From CAZSLI01 sp964607705 (lineage in GTDB: Bacteria > Actinomycetota > Coriobacteriia > Anaerosomatales > PHET01): a stretch of 64,000 nucleotides of DNA. How positions within the stretch are numbered: the stretch's first letter is position 1; each line of letters begins with the position of its first letter. The stretch spans positions 1-64,000 of the forward strand of contig CAZSLI010000004.1 of assembly GCA_964607705.1 (NCBI GenBank). Reading direction: 5' to 3'. The position numbers were made by a program, and so were the translations under genes. This document shows, in pieces, positions 1 through 8,004 of the stretch. Below the pieces are notes generated by a model that saw nothing but the letters and a program-made list of their open reading frames with translations, was not told the origin of the DNA and did not search any database.

Positions 1-117
1 CGGCCGGAATGCCATCCACAGGCCGCCCGCCACGAGCATCGTGCCGAGCGCGCCCGCGAACACGGCGAGCGCGATGCGGGCGGCCCGAGACTTCTCGCTC
101 GGGATCTGTCCCTGCAC
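1..117 (-). CDS. partial membrane or secreted protein, N-terminus only
   Basis: This is the first 39 codons of a gene that runs off the left edge of the window. It starts with GTG, 18 bases after the stop of the isocitrate dehydrogenase gene and in the same direction, so the two are probably cotranscribed. The visible protein has a short polar head with basic residues and then a hydrophobic stretch from about residue 14 to 36, so it is either a signal peptide or a first membrane helix. An in-frame stop lies just upstream, which makes this GTG the only possible start. No function can be assigned from so little sequence. Confidence 0.5.
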   Translation of the reverse strand, partial: MQGQIPSEKSRAARIALAVFAGALGTMLVAGGLWMAFRP

Positions 118-135
118 CGCGCTCGCCGCCGATCG

Positions 136-1227
136 CTAGAGTCGCTCGATGAGCGCGTCGGCGTACGCCTGCGTGCCCACCGCGCCGTCGGTCGAGCCGA
201 AACGCGACCGCTTGATGTCGTAGGTGACCTTCTCGCCCTCGCCGATGACCGTGCGCACAGCATTGAGCACGCGGTCCGCCGCGTCAGTCTCTCCCAAGTG
301 CTTGAGCATGAGCATCGCCGAGAGGATCTCGGCGGTCGGGTTCGCCATGTCCTTGCCCGCGTACTTGGGCGCCGAGCCGTGCACGGGCTCGAAGACCGCG
401 CAGTCGGTGCCGATGTTGGCCCCCATCGCGATACCCAGCCCGCCGATGAGTCCTGCCGAGAGGTCGCTCACGATGTCGCCGTAGAGGTTGGGGAGCACGA
501 GCACGTCCCACCACTCAGGGTGCAGCACGAGCTGCATGCACGTCGCGTCAACGATGTAGTCCTCGAACTCGATGCCCGAGTCCTTGTACTCCTCGGCGAC
601 CTGGCGGGCGACCTTCAGGAAGAGGCCGTCGGACATCTTGAGGATGTTGGCCTTGTGTACCGCGGTGACCTTCTTGCGGCCGTTGGCGATGGCGTACTCG
701 AACGCGTAGCGCACGATGCGCTCGGTGCCCATGATCGAGATCGGCTTGAGGGAGAGGCCCGAGTCGGGACGGATGACGCCCGCGCCGCGGTCGGCCGCGA
801 ACTTGATGAGGTCTGCGGCGTCAGCCGAGCCCTGCTCGAACTCGATACCGGCGTACAGGTCTTCGGTGTTCTCGCGCACGATGACGATGTCGATGTCGTC
901 GTAGCGAGCACCCGAGCCGGGGATCGAGAACGCCGGACGCAAACAGGCGTACAGATCGAGCTCCTTGCGGATCGCCACGTTCACGCTCCGGAAGCCACCA
1001 CCCACCGGCGTGGTGATGGGACCCTTGATGGCCACCTTGTTCTTGCGGATGGAATCCAGCGTCGACTCGGGCAACGGCGTCCCGTACTTGTCGATCTGGT
1101 CGCTGCCGGCTTCGGCGATCTCCCACTCGATATCGACGCCGGTCGCTTCGACGACACGCCGCATGGCGGTCGTGAGCTCCGGCCCGATGCCGTCACCCGG
1201 GATGAGGGTCACAGTGTGCTTGGTCAT
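136..1227 (-). CDS. icd: isocitrate dehydrogenase of the IDH/IPMDH family, predicted NADP-dependent
   Basis: This 363-residue beta-decarboxylating dehydrogenase should oxidise isocitrate to 2-oxoglutarate. The substrate loop (residues 78-98) carries Ser81 and Asn83 with Arg87 and Arg98, the arrangement seen in isocitrate rather than isopropylmalate dehydrogenases. Catalytic Tyr125, Lys192 and the metal aspartates 227, 251 and 255 are present. Lys288-Tyr289 and Tyr336/Arg340 match the NADP-binding residues of E. coli Icd (Lys344, Tyr345, Tyr391, Arg395), whereas NAD enzymes usually have Asp-Ile at the first pair. The ATG at 1227 has GGAGG upstream; a longer open frame to 1440 has no support. 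Homoisocitrate dehydrogenase is the main alternative. The aconitase-like and homocitrate-synthase-like genes at 6156-9189 would supply the preceding steps. Confidence 0.85.
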   Translation of the reverse strand: MTKHTVTLIPGDGIGPELTTAMRRVVEATGVDIEWEIAEAGSDQIDKYGTPLPESTLDSIRKNKVAIKGPITTPVGGGFRSVNVAIRKELDLYACLRPAFSIPGSGARYDDIDIVIVRENTEDLYAGIEFEQGSADAADLIKFAADRGAGVIRPDSGLSLKPISIMGTERIVRYAFEYAIANGRKKVTAVHKANILKMSDGLFLKVARQVAEEYKDSGIEFEDYIVDATCMQLVLHPEWWDVLVLPNLYGDIVSDLSAGLIGGLGIAMGANIGTDCAVFEPVHGSAPKYAGKDMANPTAEILSAMLMLKHLGETDAADRVLNAVRTVIGEGEKVTYDIKRSRFGSTDGAVGTQAYADALIERL

Positions 1228-1357
1228 GCGTGCAGTACCTCCGGGGTTTGTCGAGGACGGCTCACCTTGTCCGCCCGCGGACGAGAACGTACGCCCGGCT
1301 GGAGCGCGAGCGCACGTGCGATTGTACGGGATGCAGGCTACGCGAGTCGCGTCGCCG

Positions 1358-2341
1358 TCAGCGTATCCGCACGACCGTGCCATTAGGCACGTAGCGCGCG
1401 AACTGGAGCACGTGGCGGTTGTGCATGCGGATGCATCCATGACTGGCCATCATGCCGATACTCCACGGGGCATTGGTCCCATGGATGTAGTAACGGGTCG
1501 CGTAGGTGTGTCCCCCGCTCAGCCGGCGCAGAGGTCGCCTGATGACACCCCAATCACCTCCGCCGGGAACGGCGCCGTACACCTTGAAGTAGCCCGTCGG
1601 AGTGGGAGTCTGAGGCGTACCGATCGCGACGGGCCACGCGTGCCTCACGCGGCCGCCCGCCACGTCGTAGAGCCACAGCACGGACTTGTCGACCAACACG
1701 TAGCGGTAGTCTCGCGGCAGGCTGCCGCCCAGGTTGTAGACACGCACCTGGCGCGAGGACGAGCTGCCGAACGCGTTGCGCACCGTGACGTCGAAGGTGG
1801 CGGGTCCTCGCCATACCGGCACCCTCGTCACTTCGAACGAGCGACCGACCGCCGGCAACGCGCGGTCCCACGATTCGCCGGTCTCGCGCTGGACGACGCG
1901 CACGGAGGTAACGGGCACGACGGCCGTCCCGACGACGTGCCAGGCACCGCCCACTATGGTCCCCGACGAGGTCGCAAGCGTGGGAGCCTTCGGCCGCAGG
2001 GGCGCCGGGTCGAGGCGCAGCGGCACTTCCCAGAGCGGGCGGCCCATGCCGTCCCTGCCCTCGACCACCAGATCGACCGCGGCTGTGAGCCGATACGCCG
2101 GCAGAAGAGTCTTCTCGGCGAACGCTGCGCACGGCGTGGAGACGACCTCGAGTCCGCCCTGCTTGACCGTGATGCGCTCGGTGCCCGCGACATGGCGGAC
2201 GCCGATGTAGACGTCACCCGACACGTAGTCAGCGCGCGCCAGCCAGGCGGCCGGCGTTACCGGGGCAGCGACTGCCGTCCCCGCCATCAGCAGAAGGCCG
2301 AGGAGTACCGCGAGGAACGCGAACGTCCGGATGCGTGGCAT
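1358..2341 (-). CDS. secreted L,D-transpeptidase (YkuD domain)
   Basis: This 327-residue protein should form 3-3 cross-links in peptidoglycan or anchor proteins to it, outside the membrane. A signal peptide covers about residues 1-26. The middle (about 40-200) is beta-rich and resembles Ig-like or wall-binding modules. The C-terminal YkuD domain has the HGT motif followed by the signature SHGCIRMHN with the catalytic cysteine. The start at 2341 has a very good site (GAGGAGG, 8 bases upstream); an upstream in-frame ATG would add 16 residues before the signal peptide and is unlikely. It follows the secreted protein gene at 2347-2847 by 5 bases, so the two form an operon. Confidence 0.9.
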   Translation of the reverse strand: MPRIRTFAFLAVLLGLLLMAGTAVAAPVTPAAWLARADYVSGDVYIGVRHVAGTERITVKQGGLEVVSTPCAAFAEKTLLPAYRLTAAVDLVVEGRDGMGRPLWEVPLRLDPAPLRPKAPTLATSSGTIVGGAWHVVGTAVVPVTSVRVVQRETGESWDRALPAVGRSFEVTRVPVWRGPATFDVTVRNAFGSSSSRQVRVYNLGGSLPRDYRYVLVDKSVLWLYDVAGGRVRHAWPVAIGTPQTPTPTGYFKVYGAVPGGGDWGVIRRPLRRLSGGHTYATRYYIHGTNAPWSIGMMASHGCIRMHNRHVLQFARYVPNGTVVRIR

Positions 2342-2346
2342 CGCCC

Positions 2347-2847
2347 CTACCTCCTCACGATCACGTAGGCGACCTTGCCTCCTCGGCAATAGAAGTCGGT
2401 GTACGTGCGGAAGGAGTACACGCTATGCGTCATGGTGTAGCGGACGTACTGTCCGCTGACCGAGGGTCCCTTGGCGGTCGGGTACGCGTTTCGCATGGCG
2501 GTCACCGACGAGCCCACACGGATCCCCTTCGCCGTGGGGTAGGAGCCGGAGTTGACTTGGAAGCGATAGACCCGGTGATCAGACTTCGAGTACAGCTCGA
2601 TCGGGTACTTGCCATTGGCCATCCTGCGGCCGACGTACCAGTGGAAGACCGTGTAGCTGTAGCGGGTATCGCGCACGTACTTGTGGGTCCCACTGAGCTG
2701 TGACGCGGCCCAATGGTCATTCGACCCGATGCGTGCCGTACCAACGCCCCTCCCTACATATATGTAGGTCGTCGCGAAGGCGACGCTCGCCACGAGCAAG
2801 GTGCCAAGGAACATGGCGACGACAGCTGTTGCACGAGTGCGGTTCAC
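2347..2847 (-). CDS. small secreted or membrane-anchored protein of unknown function
   Basis: This 166-residue protein is not recognised. An N-terminal hydrophobic segment (about residues 8-26) is a signal peptide or anchor, and the rest is rich in Tyr, Arg, Ser and Gly with no cysteine pair or enzyme motif. The GTG start has a purine-rich site (AGGGGGG) about 5 bases upstream. It is the first gene of a two-gene unit with the L,D-transpeptidase that follows 5 bases later, so a role at the cell wall is likely. It is divergent from the SGNH gene at 2942. Confidence 0.6.
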   Translation of the reverse strand: MNRTRATAVVAMFLGTLLVASVAFATTYIYVGRGVGTARIGSNDHWAASQLSGTHKYVRDTRYSYTVFHWYVGRRMANGKYPIELYSKSDHRVYRFQVNSGSYPTAKGIRVGSSVTAMRNAYPTAKGPSVSGQYVRYTMTHSVYSFRTYTDFYCRGGKVAYVIVRR

Positions 2848-2941
2848 GGCTGGTCCCCCCTCAGAGTGTGTGCCGGTCGCACAGCTACAGTACCATTCTG
2901 CCCAGACACGTTCCCGTGCCGATCGGATCTGCGCTCACCGA

Positions 2942-4072
2942 ATGGATGGAACCGCGACGGTGACACTGAGGCGACTCCTCATACGCGCGTCCGTGTGCAT
3001 CCTCGCCTTGGCGATCATCGATGTCGCGGTCGGGCGTGCGCTTCCCCACCCCGAGTTCGGCGCGGGCTACCGCCTGCCCGCCACCATGCCCACGTCCGAG
3101 CTGGCCGAGCTCGCGAGCCACGTGCGCGAGCGTTCGCACGTCAGTACGCTTCCCGTCGTGGCTTTCGTCGGCGCCTCCCCCACGTGGGGCGACGGCGTGC
3201 GCACCGGCACTCAGGCGGTGCCCGCCGCCTTCGCGCGCGCAGCCGAGTCGCGCGGCACGCCGGTCGAGGCCTACAACCTCGGCAGCAACGGGCAGCTCGT
3301 GGCCGACGAGTCGTTCGTCGCGCGCTCGGTCGCTCCCGCTGCCGACCTCGTCGTGGTTCAGCTCACCTATCACGGCTTCAATCCGGCATGGCGCGGCGCC
3401 GTTAAGCAGCGCTACCCCGAGCTACCCAGAATGCTCGGCGTGCCAGTGGACGGCGTCCAGGCCGAAGCCCTCGGCATCGACCCGACTCCCCGGCCCGACG
3501 TCACGGGCTCAGTCGACCGCGCAGCGCGCGCGAAATGGCGGCTGTACGCCGAACGCGATCGCCTTGCCGCCCGGTTCGCCGGTGGGTCGCTCGAGTCGCG
3601 GCTCCACGACGCCTGGCAGGCCGCCATGAACCCTGACTTCGAGGGCGAACGGGACAGCGGACCCCGGGCCGTGTCGTTCGACCGGCTCACCCCTGACGAG
3701 CAGATGCTCATCATCGACGAGTTCTCGGCAGCGGGCAGTTACCGATTCGACCCCACCGACAGCGAGGCCGTGATGCTCGACGCGCTCGCTGCCTCACTGC
3801 ATGACGAAGGGGTCCGCGCCGTCTTCTACCTCTCGCCGATGAACCGGGAAGCGCTGGCCTCGTTCGACCTCTACGACGCCAAGCAGCATGCCGAGAACGC
3901 GGCCGCGATGCGGGCGATCGTCGAGGGCCGAGGCCACGTCTTCGTGGATCTGAGCGACATGCCGCTGGCCGTCTCCGACTTCGCCGACGTGAATCACACA
4001 ACAGCGCGAGGCAGCCGCCTCGTCGCCGAGCGATTGTGGACCGAGAGCGCACCGCTCCTGAGCGCCCGGTGA
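2942..4072 (+). CDS. SGNH-hydrolase-like acyltransferase partner (DltD/AlgJ type)
   Basis: This 376-residue protein has an N-terminal membrane anchor (about residues 8-25) and an extracytoplasmic SGNH fold. The nucleophile block is GAS79PTWGDG, an Asn-containing block NLGSNGQ follows, and the C-terminal block has Asp349 and His352 in DVNH, completing a Ser-Asp-His triad. Such proteins act with MBOAT acyltransferases to place acyl groups on wall polymers or exopolysaccharides. The stop overlaps the start of the MBOAT gene (GTGA), so the two are translationally coupled. The start is uncertain: ATG at 2942 or GTG at 2960, both with weak ribosome binding sites. No dltA or dltC homologue lies nearby, so the acyl group may be acetyl rather than D-alanyl. 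Confidence 0.75.
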   Translation: MDGTATVTLRRLLIRASVCILALAIIDVAVGRALPHPEFGAGYRLPATMPTSELAELASHVRERSHVSTLPVVAFVGASPTWGDGVRTGTQAVPAAFARAAESRGTPVEAYNLGSNGQLVADESFVARSVAPAADLVVVQLTYHGFNPAWRGAVKQRYPELPRMLGVPVDGVQAEALGIDPTPRPDVTGSVDRAARAKWRLYAERDRLAARFAGGSLESRLHDAWQAAMNPDFEGERDSGPRAVSFDRLTPDEQMLIIDEFSAAGSYRFDPTDSEAVMLDALAASLHDEGVRAVFYLSPMNREALASFDLYDAKQHAENAAAMRAIVEGRGHVFVDLSDMPLAVSDFADVNHTTARGSRLVAERLWTESAPLLSAR

Positions 4073-5271
4073 TCTTCAACGAGCTCGCCTACTTCGCGCT
4101 CATCGCGCTGTCGGCTCTGGCGTTTCGCTGGCTGCCGCCGCGACTGAAGCCCTGGTGGCTGTTCGCGAGCGGCGTTCTCTTCTATGCCTACTTCTCGCCC
4201 GCGTTCGTCGTCATCCTCATGGTCGAGCTTGCGGCGGTGTGGGTGCTCGGCGGATTCGTTCGGCGTGGAGGGACCCGTGCGCGCCTCGCGTTCGCGGCCG
4301 GCTTGGCGGTCTGCCTCGGGGCACTGTTCCTCTACAAGTACGCCGGGCTGGTATCGCGCACAGTCGGAGCCGTCGGCGTGGAGTCGTTGCCGACATTCGA
4401 GACGCTTCGCCTGCCACTCGCGATCTCGTTCTTCACCTTCGAGTTCGTGCACTACCTCGTCGACGCGCGGCGCGGCACGCTCCCCGACCACGCAACCGAG
4501 GACTTCCTCGGCTTCGCGCTGTTCGTGCCGACCATGGTCGCGGGTCCCATCAAGCGCTTCCAGGGATTCTGGGGCCAGGTGCGCGTCGCGCGCGCCGACG
4601 CCGAAGACGTCAACGCCGGCGTCACGCGAATCCTGACCGGGCTCGTGAAGAAGATCGTTCTCGCAGACACGTTGACCCTCTGGATCACGCCTCTCGCATC
4701 CACGGATGGGCTGTACTCAGCCTCACGCATGGAGATCGTCGTCGCGCTCGTCGCGTACGCCTTCCGCATCTACTTCGACTTCAGCGGCTACTCGGACATC
4801 GCCATCGGCTCGGCGCGGCTCTTCGGCGTGCGGGTTCCCGAGAACTTCGACTGGCCGTACCTCAAGACCGACATCGCCGCGTTCTGGCGCTCGTGGCACA
4901 TGTCGCTCACGAGCTGGATCCGCGACTACGTCTACATCCCGCTCGGCGGCTCACGGTGCTCGCTGCCCCGGCAGTGCCTGAACCTGCTCGCTGCGTTCGC
5001 GATCTCGGGCCTGTGGCACGGCGCCGCGTGGAACTTCCTCGGCTGGGGGCTCTACCACGGAGCGCTTCTTGCCGGCCACCGCGTCTACACCGTCAAGCTC
5101 AAGCCACTCCTCCCGATGCCTGCCGAGGACGCGCGCGTGCTTCGCGGAGCGGGGATGCTCGCGAGCGGCGTGTTCACGTTCGCGCTCGTCACGCTCGGAT
5201 GGGGCCTGTTCGCGATGCCGTTCGCGCGCTTCGTCGAGATGCTGCGCATGCTCGTAGGAGGCGGCCTGTGA
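4069..5271 (+). CDS. MBOAT-family O-acyltransferase (DltB/AlgI type)
   Basis: This 400-residue polytopic membrane protein has about ten hydrophobic segments. It carries the typical MBOAT landmarks: the DFSGYSDIAIG block, the WRSWHMSLTSWIRDYVYIPLGG block, and the catalytic histidine His317 in GLWHGAAWNF. The enzyme takes an acyl group from a cytoplasmic donor and passes it across the membrane to an extracytoplasmic acceptor. The GTG start at 4069 overlaps the SGNH stop; an upstream in-frame ATG at 4036 would lie inside the SGNH gene. Its own stop overlaps the start of a 40-codon gene with a DltX-like tail. The substrate cannot be told from the sequence. Confidence 0.88.
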   Translation: MIFNELAYFALIALSALAFRWLPPRLKPWWLFASGVLFYAYFSPAFVVILMVELAAVWVLGGFVRRGGTRARLAFAAGLAVCLGALFLYKYAGLVSRTVGAVGVESLPTFETLRLPLAISFFTFEFVHYLVDARRGTLPDHATEDFLGFALFVPTMVAGPIKRFQGFWGQVRVARADAEDVNAGVTRILTGLVKKIVLADTLTLWITPLASTDGLYSASRMEIVVALVAYAFRIYFDFSGYSDIAIGSARLFGVRVPENFDWPYLKTDIAAFWRSWHMSLTSWIRDYVYIPLGGSRCSLPRQCLNLLAAFAISGLWHGAAWNFLGWGLYHGALLAGHRVYTVKLKPLLPMPAEDARVLRGAGMLASGVFTFALVTLGWGLFAMPFARFVEMLRMLVGGGL

Positions 5272-5390
5272 GCCCGCGATGGCGAGAGCTCGCGACCGAC
5301 GTGGCGTGGGGGCTCCTGTGGGCCGCGATGATCGTCGCAGTGGTGCTGTTCAGCACGGGCGCGAGCGAGTTCATCTACGTCGACTTCTAG
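5268..5390 (+). CDS. 40-residue membrane microprotein with DltX-like C-terminus
   Basis: This tiny gene begins with GTG overlapping the MBOAT stop (GTGA) and ends with TAG. The protein has one transmembrane helix (about residues 12-28) and ends in E34-F-I-Y37-V-D-F40. DltX of the Dlt D-alanylation system is a similar small protein encoded with DltB that ends in FIYNEF, and the tyrosine in that tail has been proposed to carry the acyl group during transfer. By analogy Tyr37 could be the acyl relay between the MBOAT and SGNH partners. The position, size, coupling and tail support a real gene; the function is inferred. Confidence 0.72.
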   Translation: MSPRWRELATDVAWGLLWAAMIVAVVLFSTGASEFIYVDF

Positions 5391-5424
5391 CACGCGCGCT
5401 GGCGGCGCCCCTCCCGGAAACGCT

Positions 5425-5452
5425 CGCGGCCACCCGGTGAAAGGTGGCCGCG
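5425..5452. terminator. hairpin between convergent genes
   Basis: A perfect 10-bp inverted repeat (CGCGGCCACC and its complement) encloses an 8-base loop. It lies between the end of the acylation operon (5390) and the end of the HEAT-repeat gene (5478), so it could serve both as a terminator. There is no clear U-run. Confidence 0.55.
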
Positions 5453-5477
5453 GAGACGATCCGATACGCGAAGTCGC

Positions 5478-6122
5478 CTACTTCTTCTTGCGGCCCTTCT
5501 TGGGCGCGCAGGCGACGATGCGGGACGCGCGGCGCTTGAGCAGCCCCTTGCCGTTCTCGGCGTCGAATGCCATGAGCTCGGCTGCCGACAACTTGACCTC
5601 GTCGGAGGCGTTGCCCGAGACCATCCGGTAGACGCCCGAGAGCATCGCCTGGAATTCGGGGTCGCCGTGGTAGCAGCGCACCGCCTCGGCCAGAAGCGGC
5701 CAGACGCGGTCTGAGCGGTGCGCGGTTGTCGCTCCATAGGCGGCCAGCAGACGGAAGGCCGCCAGGCGCACGACACCGGATTCCTCGTCATGCAGGGCGG
5801 TCTCGGCTCCGCCGAGCGCCTTGTCCACGCAGCGTGCATCCACGCCGACGAGCTTCTCGAACGCCCCCAGTACCTCCCAGCGCGTCTGCGACTCGGGGCG
5901 ATGGAGCGCGTCGGCGAGCTGCTCGGCGTGGTCCTTGAGGACCGCCGGCTCGTGGATCGCTATGTCGTGCACCACGCTCGCGGCGAACTGGCGCAGGCGG
6001 CGATCGTCACCCGCAAGGGCAGCGACGACCTCCGCGAGCACCTTCGTGTCGCCAAGCGCGCGCTGCGCGACTTCGCTCTTGTCATCGGTAGGGCTGAAAG
6101 ACATCGGACGGTTCTCGGCCAT
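5478..6122 (-). CDS. HEAT-repeat protein
   Basis: This 214-residue, cysteine-poor, helical protein shows repeated helix pairs of the HEAT/armadillo kind through about residues 20-180, for example the segments with FAASVVHDIA, WEVLGAFEKLV and VRLAAFRLLAAYG. The C-terminus is a lysine/arginine-rich tail (GRKKK). Such folds bind proteins or nucleic acid; no enzyme motif is visible. Two adjacent ATGs are possible; the second (6122) has the better spacing to GGGAG and is chosen. It lies 33 bases downstream of the LeuD-like gene in the same direction and may be cotranscribed with it. Confidence 0.65.
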   Translation of the reverse strand: MAENRPMSFSPTDDKSEVAQRALGDTKVLAEVVAALAGDDRRLRQFAASVVHDIAIHEPAVLKDHAEQLADALHRPESQTRWEVLGAFEKLVGVDARCVDKALGGAETALHDEESGVVRLAAFRLLAAYGATTAHRSDRVWPLLAEAVRCYHGDPEFQAMLSGVYRMVSGNASDEVKLSAAELMAFDAENGKGLLKRRASRIVACAPKKGRKKK

Positions 6123-6155
6123 CATTGGCTCCCGTGCGCACAAAGGCGCTCTCGA

Positions 6156-6656
6156 CTACAGGTTGAACCCGCCATGCTTCTTGAAGTGCTCCACCAGCCC
6201 GCCGTCGGCCAGCAGCTGCGCCATGACGGGCGGCAGCGGCGGGAACGGGATATCCGCTCCCTTCGTCACGTTGCGCACGACACCTGCTTCGAGATCCACG
6301 ACCAGCTCGTCGCCGTCATCGATCAGGTCGGTGTCGCACTCGACGACCGGCAGGCCGGTGTTGATCGCGTTGCGATAGAAGATGCGGGCAAAACTCTTCG
6401 CGAGAACCGCCTTGGTGTTGCTGTGGATAAGGACGAGCGGCGCCTGCTCCCGGCTCGAGCCCATGCCGAAGTTCTTTCCCGCCACGAGGAAACCGCCTTC
6501 CGGCTTCACCTTCTCGTAGTAGTCGGGGTCGAGCTCCTCCATGGCGTGTACCGCCATGGCCTCCATATCGGCGGACTTGAACTTGTACTTGCCGCTGATG
6601 ATGTAGTCGGTGTTGATGTCATCGCCGTACTTGAAGGCCTTCGCCTTGAGTTCCAT
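6156..6656 (-). CDS. leuD: aconitase/isopropylmalate dehydratase family small subunit
   Basis: This 166-residue protein is the swivel (small) subunit of a LeuCD-type hydro-lyase, with the signature GMGSSREQAPLVL that shapes the active site. It should work with the large subunit encoded 42 bases upstream (6699-7961). In a set with a homocitrate-synthase-like gene and an isocitrate dehydrogenase, the substrate could be citrate, homocitrate or isopropylmalate; the sequence alone does not settle it. ATG at 6656 has GGGAG 9 bases upstream. The symbol leuD names the family, not a proven role in leucine synthesis. Confidence 0.85.
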   Translation of the reverse strand: MELKAKAFKYGDDINTDYIISGKYKFKSADMEAMAVHAMEELDPDYYEKVKPEGGFLVAGKNFGMGSSREQAPLVLIHSNTKAVLAKSFARIFYRNAINTGLPVVECDTDLIDDGDELVVDLEAGVVRNVTKGADIPFPPLPPVMAQLLADGGLVEHFKKHGGFNL

Positions 6657-6698
6657 CTGTCGTGTCTCCCTGCCCGAAGTGGCCGTTCGTCGTGTCCT

Positions 6699-7961
6699 CT
6701 AGCCGGCGAAGTACTTGCGCGGGTCGGTGATCTTGCCCTCGATCACGGAGGCCGCCACCGTGGCCGGGCTTCCGAGATAGATGAAGGAGTTGCTGTTGCC
6801 CATGCGACCCTTGAAGTTCCGGTTCGCCGTGGAGATCACGTTCTCGCCGTCGCTCGGGACGCCGTTGTGCGTGCCCACGCAGGGACCGCAGCCAGGGGTC
6901 ACGAGCGCCGCGCCCGCTGCCACGAGCGTCTGGATGTAGCCAGCCTCGATGGCGTCGAGCAGGATCTGCCGAGAAGCCGGCGCCACGATGAACCGGACGT
7001 CCGGATGCACGCGGCGACCCTCGAGGATCGTGGCCGCGATCGCGAGGTCCTCGAGGCGACCGTTCGTGCACGTGCCGAGAACGCCCTCGGCGATCGGCGT
7101 GCCCTCGACCTCCTCGATCGGCGAGACGTTGTCGACCGCGTGCGGCTTGGAGATCTGCGGACCGATGGCGCTCGCGTCGAAGGTGAGCTCCTTGGCGTAC
7201 ACGGCGTCCGCGTCGGGGTCCGCCGGATGCGGCGACTTCTCGCCACGCCCTTCGAACCAGGCAAGCGTCTTGTCGTCGGCCTTCATGAGACCGGCCTTGG
7301 CGCCGACCTCGATCGCCATGTTGCTGATGGTCATGCGTCCCTCCACCGACAGCTCGTCGATGACCGGGCCGTGGAACTCGATCGCCTCGTACGTAGCGCC
7401 GTCCACACCGATCTGGCCGGCGAGGTACAAGATGAGGTCCTTGGAGAAGACGCCCGGCTGCATGGCTCCGTTGTAGGTGACCTTCATGGTGTCGGGCACC
7501 TTGAACCACAGCTTGCCGGCGGCCATCGCGGCCGCGCCGTCGGTAGATCCGACACCGGTCGAGAAGACGTTGAGTGCACCGTACGTGCACGTGTGCGAGT
7601 CACAGCCGACCATGAGGTCGCCGGGGACGACGTGCCCCTTCTCGGGGATGAGCTGATGGCACACGCCCTCGCCCACGTCATAGACGGTAGCGCCGGTCTG
7701 CTTGCCGAACTCGCGCATCATCGTGTGCAGGGCGCTGACGCCCTCGAGCGGCGAGGGTGAGCTGTGGTCCATGACCAGCGCCACCTTCTCCGGATCGAAC
7801 ACCTTGTCCACGCCCATGTTCTGCAGCGCGCGGATGGCGAGCGGCGACGTGCCGTCCTGGCCCATCACGAAGTCGACGTCGGCCACGACGATGTCGCCGG
7901 CGTGCGCGTCGGTTCCTGAGTGCTCCGAGAAGATCTTCTCGGCGATGGTCTTACCGGGCAA
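6699..7961 (-). CDS. leuC: aconitase/isopropylmalate dehydratase family large subunit
   Basis: This 420-residue subunit carries the [4Fe-4S] cluster through Cys298 (TCTNG), Cys358 and Cys361 (GCGPC), and has the VGCDSHTCTYGAL block at 118-130. The length fits the separate-subunit LeuC/homoaconitase lineage rather than the single-chain aconitases of about 900 residues. It starts with TTG, supported by AAGGAG 10 bases upstream. It lies 43 bases downstream of the homocitrate-synthase-like gene, with the small subunit following. The operon supports an isomerisation such as citrate to isocitrate or homocitrate to homoisocitrate. Confidence 0.87.
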   Translation of the reverse strand: MPGKTIAEKIFSEHSGTDAHAGDIVVADVDFVMGQDGTSPLAIRALQNMGVDKVFDPEKVALVMDHSSPSPLEGVSALHTMMREFGKQTGATVYDVGEGVCHQLIPEKGHVVPGDLMVGCDSHTCTYGALNVFSTGVGSTDGAAAMAAGKLWFKVPDTMKVTYNGAMQPGVFSKDLILYLAGQIGVDGATYEAIEFHGPVIDELSVEGRMTISNMAIEVGAKAGLMKADDKTLAWFEGRGEKSPHPADPDADAVYAKELTFDASAIGPQISKPHAVDNVSPIEEVEGTPIAEGVLGTCTNGRLEDLAIAATILEGRRVHPDVRFIVAPASRQILLDAIEAGYIQTLVAAGAALVTPGCGPCVGTHNGVPSDGENVISTANRNFKGRMGNSNSFIYLGSPATVAASVIEGKITDPRKYFAG

Positions 7962-8004
7962 TGCGGATCAGCTCCTTGGTGAGGTCGGAGCCGTCGGCGG
8001 GTGG

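Noticed and set aside
298..1386. A 362-residue plus-strand open frame across isocitrate dehydrogenase
   Set aside because: It is antisense to a clearly conserved enzyme and shows no family motif.
2756..2770. AT-rich palindrome around TACATATATGTA as a regulatory site
   Set aside because: It lies inside the coding sequence of the secreted protein and is explained by its Tyr-Ile-Tyr codons.
5718..7760. A 680-residue open frame on the plus strand
   Set aside because: It lies opposite the LeuCD-like and HEAT-repeat genes, which have clear family motifs; the long frame is a GC-bias shadow.
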